From contig CAVXPD010000011.1 in NCBI GenBank assembly GCA_963763575.1, positions 1 to 64,000 on the forward strand: a stretch of 64,000 nucleotides of DNA. Direction: 5' to 3'. Below the pieces are notes generated by a model. That model made no database searches. It was not told the origin of the DNA and was given only the letters and a program-made list of their open reading frames with translations. Position 1 is the stretch's first letter; each line of letters starts with the position of its first letter. This DNA is from Bog-473 sp963763575. GTDB lineage: Bacteria; Actinomycetota; Acidimicrobiia; Acidimicrobiales; RAAP-2. A program made the position numbers and the translations under genes. Below, in pieces: positions 44,224-51,626 of the stretch.

Positions 44224-45993
44224 GTGAGCCGCATGGGACCGTACTTCGCGTTTGACCCTGGCGTCTCGAAGGCGACGCGCTGGCATGAGCCTGCCTGGCG
44301 GCCGCAGTTCGTGCAGTGCATGGTCGACGTCCGTAAGAAGTTCCGGGCATCACTGCGTGACGCGTATTGCACTGCCGCTCACGGGACGGACCGGTTACGA
44401 GTGCGTCTGATGGGCACAGACGAGGGGCATAGGCACGCCCGGACGTATGGTCAGCGGTCCAGCCAGAGAGGAGGCAGCGCTCGGAAGTCCCGGTTGCTGC
44501 TCGCCCTCGTGGGAGTCGTGGGCGTGTGGAGCGGCGCTATCACGTCCCTGCCCTCCACGACCGGAGCGTCATTGAGGAGCACTGTCGCGACAACATCGGC
44601 CACCGCCTCGTACTTTCCGGTCGCCGTCTGGCTGCAGAATCCGGACCAGACGACCGAGATCGAGAGCGGCTACGCGAACCTCGCCCATGCGGCCGTCGCC
44701 GAGGGCATCAACACCTTCCTCGGGCTCTACGACTGGCCCTCGGCCTTCGCCGTGGACAACTCGACAGGTGGGCAAGGTCCCCAGTTCCAGGCGGCGTGCA
44801 ACGCGGGCGAGCACGTGATCGCCGGCGGTAACCCCTCATCGAACATTTTGGCCAACTCGGTCGCCTCGGTCGAGTTCATCGCCGCACTCGAGACCCAGGC
44901 CTCGACGCGTACCTCGTGTAGCCAATACCTGGCCGGCTACGACTGGACCGACGAGCCGGCTGAGTGCTCGACCAACGTGATTGCCCAGGTGGCGTCCATC
45001 CACGCCGAGGACCCCACGCGGCCGACGGTCGACAACATGGCGTCGTGGGTGAGCTGGGGCGACTCTGGCTGCACCTCCACCGCCGACGCCGCCTTCGCCG
45101 CCCCCGCCATCACCTCGTCGGACGACTATCACAACACAGACGCGTGGAACGTCAGCGGCTGCGAGGGGGCGCAGCACGTCTCGACGAGCCCCTGGGCCGA
45201 CTGCTCGTGGCTCTACGGCCTCCAGGCGGCGGTGCAGGCCTCCCTCTCGGGGGGCAAGCCCACATGGGTCTACCTCGAGACCGGCACCGACGAGCTGGGC
45301 TTTTCGAGCCAGTCCGGCAGCTCCTGCAACACGTCGACCAACACCTGCTCGAACGGCAACGAGTACAACGCGACCGCCCCCCAGGTGAACGCGAACGCCT
45401 GGGCGGCCATCATCAACGGGGCCACCGGCATCGAATGGTTCTGCCACGGCGCCGCCCAAGGGCAGGCCACGAGCGACTCGGACTGCATGGGGGGCAACGG
45501 CTCGGGGTCCAACGCCATCTTCTCGAACCTCCAGTACATCGACGACACCGTCGCGATCACCGCGCCAGTGCTGGAGAGCCCGACGCAGGGCGCCTGCACC
45601 ATGCAGCCGAGCACGTATTCGACGAGGAACAATGTCCTCCTCCAGGGATGCTCGGGCGGTGACCTCGCCATGTTGACGAGCAACGCCAGCGAGCCCATCA
45701 TGGCCATGACCAAGGTCCTGAACGGCACCACGTACCTCTTCGTCGAGGCCGACCGGGCCAACGGCACCGCGACAGGGATCTACAGAGTCTCGGGGGCCGC
45801 CGGCGACAAGGCCACCCTGGTCTACGACTCGGCCGCCCACTACGACCCGGCCGTCTCCGAGCAGGGTCAGACGTTCAGCCTCAACGGTTCGGGCGGCTTC
45901 GCGGACACGATCCGCGGTGACAACGGCGCAGGCTCGAACCACTACGGCGCCGGCGCCAACGGCTACGAGGTGAAGATCTACACGATCAAGTAG
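44224..45993 (+). CDS. Secreted TIM-barrel-like glycosidase-related protein
   Basis: Up to 589 residues. GGAGGGGGA precedes the GTG at 44224, but the signal-peptide-like stretch (RKSRLLLALVGVVGVWSGAI) begins after an internal ATG at 44410, which may be the real start. The mature protein has SYFPVAVWLQNPDQTTEIES, GINTFLGLYDW, YLAGYDWTDEPAE, IHAEDPTRPTVDNMASW, PTWVYLETGTDELGF and GATGIEWFCHG. This is the pattern of beta-galactosidase-like or GH5/GH42-type barrels with possible acid residues in DEPAE and LETGTDE. It has about ten cysteines. It may trim or remodel the exopolysaccharide outside the cell. The family assignment is inference. Confidence 0.6.
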   Translation: MSRMGPYFAFDPGVSKATRWHEPAWRPQFVQCMVDVRKKFRASLRDAYCTAAHGTDRLRVRLMGTDEGHRHARTYGQRSSQRGGSARKSRLLLALVGVVGVWSGAITSLPSTTGASLRSTVATTSATASYFPVAVWLQNPDQTTEIESGYANLAHAAVAEGINTFLGLYDWPSAFAVDNSTGGQGPQFQAACNAGEHVIAGGNPSSNILANSVASVEFIAALETQASTRTSCSQYLAGYDWTDEPAECSTNVIAQVASIHAEDPTRPTVDNMASWVSWGDSGCTSTADAAFAAPAITSSDDYHNTDAWNVSGCEGAQHVSTSPWADCSWLYGLQAAVQASLSGGKPTWVYLETGTDELGFSSQSGSSCNTSTNTCSNGNEYNATAPQVNANAWAAIINGATGIEWFCHGAAQGQATSDSDCMGGNGSGSNAIFSNLQYIDDTVAITAPVLESPTQGACTMQPSTYSTRNNVLLQGCSGGDLAMLTSNASEPIMAMTKVLNGTTYLFVEADRANGTATGIYRVSGAAGDKATLVYDSAAHYDPAVSEQGQTFSLNGSGGFADTIRGDNGAGSNHYGAGANGYEVKIYTIK

Positions 45994-46002
45994 AGCGCGA
46001 AG

Positions 46003-46638
46003 CTAGTCCTTCGGACTCGCCGGAGCGAGTTGCATCTCTTCGAGTATCTGGCGCAGCTGCTCGAGGCAGCGGCCCCTCGTAGGTCCGATGCTTCCGATCG
46101 GCATGTTCAGTTGTTCGGCGATCTCCTTGTACGGCAGATCGTCATCGCCCATCAACAGGCCGAGGAGACGCTGATGTCTCGGCGAGAGCCGCTCCGCGGC
46201 GACCCGTATCGCCCGCACCTGCTCGTCCTGCAGGAGCGCAGCGTCGGGAGGAGGGCTCTGATCGTCAACCAGATCCATCTCCTCGATCGAGGAGACGACT
46301 GCCCGGCGAGTGGCGATCCGCAGGCTTTCCCGTCGCGATGTGGTCGCCAGCCAAGCACCGAGGCGTTCGGGTTGTTCAATCCGGTCGAGGTTCTCCACCA
46401 GTCGAAGCCAAGTGGTTTGACACACCTCGGCGACATCGGCGTTGTTCAACCGACACCGCCGCGGCATGGCGGCGACGAGTCCGCTGAACCGATTGACCAG
46501 AGCCTCCCACGCGGCACTCGATCCGGCCCGCGCCTCCGCGACGATGCCCGCGAGATCTCCTTCGTCAGAAGCGTTCGACGTCGTCCCGCGCCTCTGCGGG
46601 GCGCGGCGACGAGCCTCCACCATCTCTACCATCTCCAC
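46003..46638 (-). CDS. ECF-type RNA polymerase sigma factor
   Basis: 211 residues from the GTG at 46638, with AGGAGGGG a few bases upstream. The sigma2 region is AWEALVNRFSGLVAAMPRRC, then ADVAEVCQTTWLRLVENLDR, with the expected RLGAWLATTSRRESLR. The sigma4 region is LSPRHQRLLGLLMGDDDLPY, YKEIAEQLNMPIGSIGPTRG and RCLEQLRQIL, the classic ECF C-terminus. No anti-sigma gene is next to it. It is convergent with the secreted glycosidase gene (9-base gap) and follows a long upstream region with repeats, so it may regulate the exopolysaccharide locus. Confidence 0.85.
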   Translation of the reverse strand: MEMVEMVEARRRAPQRRGTTSNASDEGDLAGIVAEARAGSSAAWEALVNRFSGLVAAMPRRCRLNNADVAEVCQTTWLRLVENLDRIEQPERLGAWLATTSRRESLRIATRRAVVSSIEEMDLVDDQSPPPDAALLQDEQVRAIRVAAERLSPRHQRLLGLLMGDDDLPYKEIAEQLNMPIGSIGPTRGRCLEQLRQILEEMQLAPASPKD

Positions 46639-46809
46639 CTGATCCCCTCCTGAACCTCGCCAAACTGCAAAATGCAGCGCCGGAAAACCGGCAGGTTCTC
46701 GTGTCCCACACATCGTCCCGAATAAACCTGGGCGTGTCATCCCCTCTATTGGGGAACTGGAGCTTGTTCGATGGGGTCGAAAGTCCCTATTTTCCGGGGA
46801 CGGCGGGCA

Positions 46810-46846
46810 GTGAGTCGGCTTGCACCATCCTCACGAACCGACTCAC
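46810..46846. promoter_or_regulatory. 9-bp inverted repeat GTGAGTCGG...CCGACTCAC
   Basis: The two perfect arms are separated by 19 bases. The total span of 37 bp would place the arms about 28 bp apart centre to centre. It could bind a dimeric regulator of the sigma gene or act as a terminator for the upstream minus-strand gene; no T-run follows. Confidence 0.45.
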
Positions 46847-46865
46847 GTCGGGTCCGCGTTGTCAG

Positions 46866-46898
46866 AGCGTTGCCAAAGCGTTGCCAATGCGTTGCCAA
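46866..46898. repeat. Three 11-bp direct repeats (A/T)GCGTTGCCAA
   Basis: AGCGTTGCCAA, AGCGTTGCCAA and TGCGTTGCCAA follow each other without spacers. A period of 11 bp puts each copy on the same DNA face, as in iteron-type regulator sites. They lie 230-260 bases upstream of the sigma factor start. Confidence 0.7.
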
Positions 46899-47041
46899 TG
46901 ACACGGTCGCGCGCGTTCGCCGCGAGGATGACACCGTAAGGAAAGATCACGCCAAGGTCGACAGGACGATGACACCCATGCGAAGCATCCGGCGGGCGCG
47001 AGATGGCGCGGTTCACAGGATGAGGAGCGGAGCGGAAGCGC

Positions 47042-48658
47042 TCAGCCTGCCTCAGACAGCGCTTCTCTCGGCTCTCGTTCAGGTCCGAAGACCTTAAGGA
47101 CCCGCGTGATCACCATGGGTATCGTCGCGAGGAGGATGAACAGGTCGAGTCCGATCGACCAGTTGTCGACGTAGCGGAGGTCCAGCCTGCGATATGCGTG
47201 GAAGGACGGGTTGTCCCTCGCTTCGAGCTGCCAGAGGCCGGTTATGCCGGGCTTGACCGCATGCCGACGCTGCAATTCCTGGTCGAACTGTGCGACCTCC
47301 CCGGGCAGCGCTGGGCGAGGCCCGACCAAGCTCATCGTCCCGGTCAGAACGTTGAGCAGCTGCGGAATCTCATCAATGCTCAGGGCGCGCAGAATGGCGC
47401 CGACCTTGGTGACCCGTGGATCACTCGCCGCTTTGAAGAGAGGGCCATCAGTGCGCTCGTTGATCGCAGCAAGATCGATGTCGTCGTCTCGTTCGACGGT
47501 CATCGTTCGGAGCTTGTAGACCACGAATGGTCGTTCGTCCAGCCCCGTTCGGACCTGCCGGAACAGCACCGGACCGCCGTCTTCGACCCGGATGGCCACC
47601 CAGGCCAACAAGAGGATGGGTGCGGCGATCACCAGGGCGATCACGGAGCCGAGGACGTCGAGGGTTCGCTTGGCTGCCTTCTGCCACGTGGGGTGACGGC
47701 TCGGTTCGACGTACAAGAACGCTTCGCCGCTCATCGGCAGGCGGCGGATTCGCTGCATGCCCAGTCCGCGGAAGCCCGGCCAGATCTGGACGTGCAGGTG
47801 TTGAACCGTCGCGAGCTCGATCGCCCGCTGAACCTCGGCTGCCGACAGCGCGTTGGCCACGAGCAGCACGCCGTTCGAGTCGGTCTGCGTTGCGAGCTCG
47901 GGAAGCCAGTCGATCGTGTCACTGTGAGGAAGGTCAGTCTTGGCTGATGGTCGGCTGAGTCTGCCGATCGTCCCTCGGACCTCGTATCCGAGTTCCGGCT
48001 CAGAATCGAACATGGTCGAGATTGTGGCGGCATCCTCGTTGACTCCGACCATGATGAGTCCTCGCTGGTAACGACCTCGTGCTCGCTGGGCGCGAAGCCA
48101 TTGGTCGAAACCCCACCTCGCCGTGATCAGTGCGAGAACGCAGCACAGTGCCGTGGTCGCGGCGACGGCGGAGCTCCGGCTTCCGTCGCCCCTCAACAGT
48201 ACGAAGACAACGGCGCCCGATGCCGCGGCAACGGCAATCCGGGCTGATTGCTGTCCGCGGACCGCGCACAGTCGCGATCGATAGAGCCCGAGCAGAGGAA
48301 GGAGCGCCAGAGTGACCACCGCGCCGGCCAACGCGGCACTCCAGCTCCGGAGAACCGTGGCCGCAGGCCAGACGATCGTGCCCAGCACGACCCACGCCGT
48401 GACGGCAGCCGCAAGGTCGACGATCAAGAGCCGCGCCCGCAAGCCACTCCCTTTTGCAGCGGCCGCTGGGCCCTGCGTGGCCTCCTCGTTGGCCTGCGGC
48501 GGGATGGATGGGAACGAGCGGGGCTGCGTGCCCGGAACCACGACGCACGATGAGTTCACAGAGCGGATGAGAGTCTGCTCAGCTGCGAGCGTCCATTCCG
48601 AGGTCAAGTCAGGTGCCAAGGCACTGCCATCTGGCACTGAAGTCTCAGTGTGCGTCAT
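47042..48658 (-). CDS. Polyprenyl glycosylphosphotransferase (chain-initiating sugar transferase)
   Basis: About 538 residues from the ATG at 48658, with GGAAGG five bases upstream. Four or five N-terminal membrane spans are followed by a Rossmann-like domain (RGLIMVGVNEDAATISTM). Next is a fifth span near residue 360 (DVLGSVIALVIAAPILLLAW) and the catalytic bacterial sugar transferase domain: KRTLDVLGS, GGPVLFRQVRTGLDERPF, VYKLRTM, LRALSIDEIPQLLNVLTG, SLVGPRPALPGEV and RHAVKPGITGLWQLEARDN. This is the WbaP/CpsE layout. It moves a sugar-1-phosphate onto undecaprenyl phosphate, the committed step of polymer assembly. Confidence 0.9.
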   Translation of the reverse strand: MTHTETSVPDGSALAPDLTSEWTLAAEQTLIRSVNSSCVVVPGTQPRSFPSIPPQANEEATQGPAAAAKGSGLRARLLIVDLAAAVTAWVVLGTIVWPAATVLRSWSAALAGAVVTLALLPLLGLYRSRLCAVRGQQSARIAVAAASGAVVFVLLRGDGSRSSAVAATTALCCVLALITARWGFDQWLRAQRARGRYQRGLIMVGVNEDAATISTMFDSEPELGYEVRGTIGRLSRPSAKTDLPHSDTIDWLPELATQTDSNGVLLVANALSAAEVQRAIELATVQHLHVQIWPGFRGLGMQRIRRLPMSGEAFLYVEPSRHPTWQKAAKRTLDVLGSVIALVIAAPILLLAWVAIRVEDGGPVLFRQVRTGLDERPFVVYKLRTMTVERDDDIDLAAINERTDGPLFKAASDPRVTKVGAILRALSIDEIPQLLNVLTGTMSLVGPRPALPGEVAQFDQELQRRHAVKPGITGLWQLEARDNPSFHAYRRLDLRYVDNWSIGLDLFILLATIPMVITRVLKVFGPEREPREALSEAG

Positions 48659-48784
48659 CCGTACCTTCCATCGCCTTGATTTCCCTGTCCTGCCCAATAG
48701 ACGGGACCGGGAGGCGAGTGCCCACCGGCCTGATCGGGAGCCACCCGACCGACTGAGCGCCCGCCCTGTCTCGCCTTCAGAAGT

Positions 48785-48810
48785 GGGGTCCCTCTTGCGG
48801 AGGGGGCCCC
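48785..48810. promoter_or_regulatory. Strong GC hairpin upstream of the initiating transferase
   Basis: GGGGTCCCTC and GAGGGGGCCCC can pair (one G-T pair and one bulge) around TTGCG. The hairpin lies 127 bases upstream of the ATG at 48658 on the minus strand and about 100 bases before the plus-strand frame at 48916. It may be an attenuator, a terminator or an operator. Confidence 0.4.
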
Positions 48811-49026
48811 ATGACTCTTCCGAGGCCCAATCCCCGTGTCTGATACCTCCGACACCAAGGGTTCACCGGGTCGCGATGGATTCGGGTATCTCGAGGAGTT
48901 GTTGGCGCTCTTTCCGTGTTAGGTAACGTTTCGAAGAGGTGGCAGGTGAGTTGTAAACCAGAGCTTGCACTCCTACTGCAACTAGAGACACACAGCTACT
49001 CGGGTCTCAAGGGGGGCAGTACCGTC

Positions 49027-49461
49027 TTGGCTCAAGACAACCATGAGTTGGGGGCCCCGAGCTTGGGGGGCGCGTTCTCGGGGCGATGTAACGCGTGCGC
49101 GCTGTCCCAGCGGATTGCCGGTGACGCGGAACCCTCCGCCGCCGAAGAGGCCTGTGAGGATGTCGTGGTGCTCAACGCCCCTGACCTGGTCGGATTGATG
49201 GTGATTCCCCGCGACCACGTGAGTGGGCTCGAGGAGCTCCCACCGCTTCAGCGCGGCCGCATTCTCGCCGCGCTCCGCCGGGCCAGCCTCTCGATCGGCG
49301 AGCGATATCCGGGGTCGTCTCCGAGGGTCGTCGTCCTGGCCGATCCCCCGGCCTCCGAGAGCCATGTGTGCTTTCAGGTTCTTCCGAGCAACCAACACGG
49401 CTCCTCGGTCGTCTCAGGAGTGACAGGGGTGCCATTGACGACCGACAGGAGTCGTCGCTAA
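49027..49461 (+). CDS. HIT-like protein with degraded histidine triad
   Basis: About 144 residues from a TTG at 49027, with AAGGGGG ten bases upstream; an ATG-like frame start at 48916 is less likely. It begins with a CNACALSQ metal-like pair, then EDVVVLNAPDLVGLMVIPRD, a strand typical of HIT proteins, a helix (LQRGRILAALRRASLSIGER), and SHVCFQVLPSN where HIT enzymes have HxHxH. Here only the first His is left (H-V-C-F-Q), so nucleotide hydrolase activity is doubtful. It may have kept a binding role. It stands alone between the transferase and the regulators. Confidence 0.55.
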   Translation: MAQDNHELGAPSLGGAFSGRCNACALSQRIAGDAEPSAAEEACEDVVVLNAPDLVGLMVIPRDHVSGLEELPPLQRGRILAALRRASLSIGERYPGSSPRVVVLADPPASESHVCFQVLPSNQHGSSVVSGVTGVPLTTDRSRR

Positions 49462-49725
49462 CATCTGCAATGCGGGTAGGCAACTAGCTGTGGACCGAGC
49501 TGGTCGCAGGGACCACAGGCAACGTAGGCGAAACCGACTTCCCGCTTTAGGCGATTTGGCGAACGAGGCGACAGGAAAGTCGATGGTCGCGGCTTTGTAT
49601 TCGGACAGAGGGGGCTCGATGTTCCGTTCCACGTGGCGGTGTGGCAGGAGTTTGAGCATCCTCCGCTCGACGAGCGCCCACCCGCGCCGCTCTACGCGTA
49701 TTGAAGGTGAAGAAGGGGTGCTGGC

Positions 49726-50457
49726 GTGACGGCTGCGAACTGGTCCGAAGCGGTGGGCATCGTCCCGGCCCGGATACTTGTTGTCGGCGACGACCTGTTG
49801 ACTGGCGCCCTGGCGCGCGCTCTCAGCGCGCACGGATTCTCCACAATGCACGTCCCGCGGCGCGAACCGGGGGGCGGCCAAGGCATCGGCTGGCGCCCGA
49901 GCCTGGTCATTTTCGATGCCGGCTCCCTCGAGCCGGAGGTCGGAGCCGCGCTGGTCGGATCGTTTTGCCGAGCGGGTCTCCGGGTGTGCGTCATTGATGC
50001 CGGCGGCCAGGCAAACCGGCTGAGGGTCTGGAACGTGTGCGGGGTGGCTGCGTTGGTCGACAGAAACGCGCCGTTCGACGAGCTGGTCAGTACGGTCAGC
50101 CGGCTCCTCGGGAAGGAGTCGCACGGGCTTTCAGTGCGACCCGCGTCGGCTTTCCCGGCGCTGAGCTCAGTGGCGTCGCCGTCTGACTCCCCGCTCGAGC
50201 CGTTTGCCCTGTTGACCGAACGCGAGCAGTTCGTCCTGGCCGAGCTCATCGAAGGTCATTGCGCTGAGGAGATCGCCGGCGCCGCCTATGTCTCCATCTC
50301 GACGGTCCGTTCACATATCAAGTCGATCCTGCAGAAGCTGGGTGTCAGTTCTCAGTTGGCTGCCGTCGCTCTGGCGCGGCGAGCGGGATGGTGCTTCGAG
50401 GAGTCTTCGGTGACGGCACAGAGAGTTTCGGGGAGTCGCGGCGCCTACGCCACCTGA
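49726..50457 (+). CDS. LuxR-family regulator with receiver-like domain
   Basis: 243 residues from the GTG at 49726, with GAAGAAGGGG upstream. The receiver-like part has ARILVVGDDLLTGALARALS and LVIFDAGSLEPEVG with one acidic pocket and a possible phospho-Asp, but no clear conserved Lys. The C-terminal HTH is strong: LLTEREQFVLAELIEGHCAE, EIAGAAYVSISTVRSHIKSI, LQKLGVSSQLAAVALARRAG. No histidine kinase is adjacent. It may act as an orphan regulator of the nearby exopolysaccharide or other surface genes. Confidence 0.75.
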   Translation: MTAANWSEAVGIVPARILVVGDDLLTGALARALSAHGFSTMHVPRREPGGGQGIGWRPSLVIFDAGSLEPEVGAALVGSFCRAGLRVCVIDAGGQANRLRVWNVCGVAALVDRNAPFDELVSTVSRLLGKESHGLSVRPASAFPALSSVASPSDSPLEPFALLTEREQFVLAELIEGHCAEEIAGAAYVSISTVRSHIKSILQKLGVSSQLAAVALARRAGWCFEESSVTAQRVSGSRGAYAT

Positions 50458-50703
50458 CCCTGGGGGGTCGGGCAGCCCGCCGGGGCCGGAACGAGATCCG
50501 GCGGCGGGCTCCTGAACAGGCTTTAGTCGAATAAGCCCAGCTCTGGTGCCCAAGGGGCCAGGGCGACGAGGTGGGAACTCGCGCCGCACTGTATCTGCCG
50601 GCGTTCTCCAAGCTCAGTACCAGTGCGTGTTGCCAGCCACTTCACCGCGACCAATGTGCAGACCCCCATTTCATCGTTCTGGCGGCACGACTGTGAGCGA
50701 CCC

Positions 50704-51426
50704 ATGTCCCTGTTGACAACCGATGACGATGACCTAGAAGGGTTCCGCTTGTCGGGTGAGTCCTCGTCGGATCGTATGAAGATCTCCGTGATCGTCGTCG
50801 CCAATGAGCTCCTCTTCCGCCTCGGGTTGGCTCGGCTGCTCAGCGAGGACGGACGACTCGATGTCATCGCCGTCTCGGATGGCGAATCCGAGATCCTCGA
50901 GCTCTGTAGAACGACCACCGCTGACGTCGTCGTGATGGACATGAAGCTGTCGAGGGCCGACAGCGTCGACCTGGTTCGCTCCATTGCGGCGGTCAGCCCG
51001 AACACGCAGACACTCGTCTTGACGTCGACTACCGATTGGCGTACTCGCTCCATCATCAAGGCGGGTGCATCGGGGATCTTGCTGATGGATTCATCTCCCG
51101 AATCGATTAGAGCTGCTGTCGTGTCCGTGCATCTCGGTGATCAGGTGTTCTGCAGCGAGGCAGCCCAGTGGGTCTTCGGCGATCCGCTAAAGACCCGGCT
51201 GACGCCGCGTGAGTCAGATGTGCTCCGCATGGTTGCGCAGGGCGCGACCAACACGCAGATCGCCGCACAGCTCCATCTCGGCGAGAAGACTGTGCGAAAT
51301 TACGTGAGTCGGCTGTACCGCAAGCTCTCACTCAGCAGTCGCGCCGAAATCGCGCGAAGCGCGATGCATGCGGACTTCGATGCGGAGGCAGACGCGACCG
51401 AATGGGTGCGGCCGGACCAGGGATGA
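50704..51426 (+). CDS. LuxR/NarL-type regulator with incomplete receiver pocket
   Basis: About 240 residues from the ATG at 50704; other starts at 50623 and 50776 are possible. The receiver opens MKISVIVVANELLFRLGLAR: the usual paired acidic residues after the first strand are Ala-Asn here. The phospho-Asp appears present in VVVMDMKLSRADS. The switch strand is LVLTSTTDW and the Lys position is not obvious. The HTH is full: TPRESDVLRMVAQGATNTQI, AAQLHLGEKTVRNYVSRLYR, KLSLSSRAEI. Together with its neighbour it forms a pair of atypical LuxR regulators without kinases. Confidence 0.75.
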   Translation: MSLLTTDDDDLEGFRLSGESSSDRMKISVIVVANELLFRLGLARLLSEDGRLDVIAVSDGESEILELCRTTTADVVVMDMKLSRADSVDLVRSIAAVSPNTQTLVLTSTTDWRTRSIIKAGASGILLMDSSPESIRAAVVSVHLGDQVFCSEAAQWVFGDPLKTRLTPRESDVLRMVAQGATNTQIAAQLHLGEKTVRNYVSRLYRKLSLSSRAEIARSAMHADFDAEADATEWVRPDQG

Positions 51427-51603
51427 CCTCGAGGTCCGCCGGCCGAGGTGCTCGGTCCGCCGGCCGAGCCGCGGTTGACACCCACCTTGCGCCTGCCATC
51501 CTCCCTGGCCCACCCAACCCCTGAGCTCCCACTTCCGCGGGTAAGGCTCCGCCCAGCGCTTTCCTCTTGCCCTGGGGCGCCCGCCTCGCGATTGATGACT
51601 CTC

Positions 51604-51616
51604 ACGTTAACGTTAA
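51604..51616. promoter_or_regulatory. ACGTTAACGTTAA site, probable MerR-type operator of the exporter
   Basis: Two overlapping 10-bp palindromes, ACGTTAACGT and TTAACGTTAA, lie 10-22 bases before the GTG start of the MFS gene. A TTGATG upstream and TAAACT overlapping the site could be -35 and -10 elements, with a start of transcription close to the GTG, giving a leaderless mRNA. The MerR gene after the exporter is the obvious candidate to bind here. Confidence 0.55.
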
Positions 51617-51626
51617 ACTTCTTTGG

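Larger units (their letters stand above)
46639..47041. other. 400-base control region upstream of the sigma factor
   Basis: No gene. It holds, in plus order, a small TCCCC-TCTATT-GGGGA inverted repeat near 46740-46755, a 9-bp inverted repeat at 46810-46846 and three 11-bp direct repeats at 46866-46898. It should carry the sigma-factor promoter on the minus strand and the end of the glycosylphosphotransferase transcript. Confidence 0.5.

Noticed and set aside
46865..46900. The three 11-bp repeats as a CRISPR array or replication origin
   Set aside because: There are no spacers, only three units, and no replication or Cas gene nearby. A regulator site is more likely.
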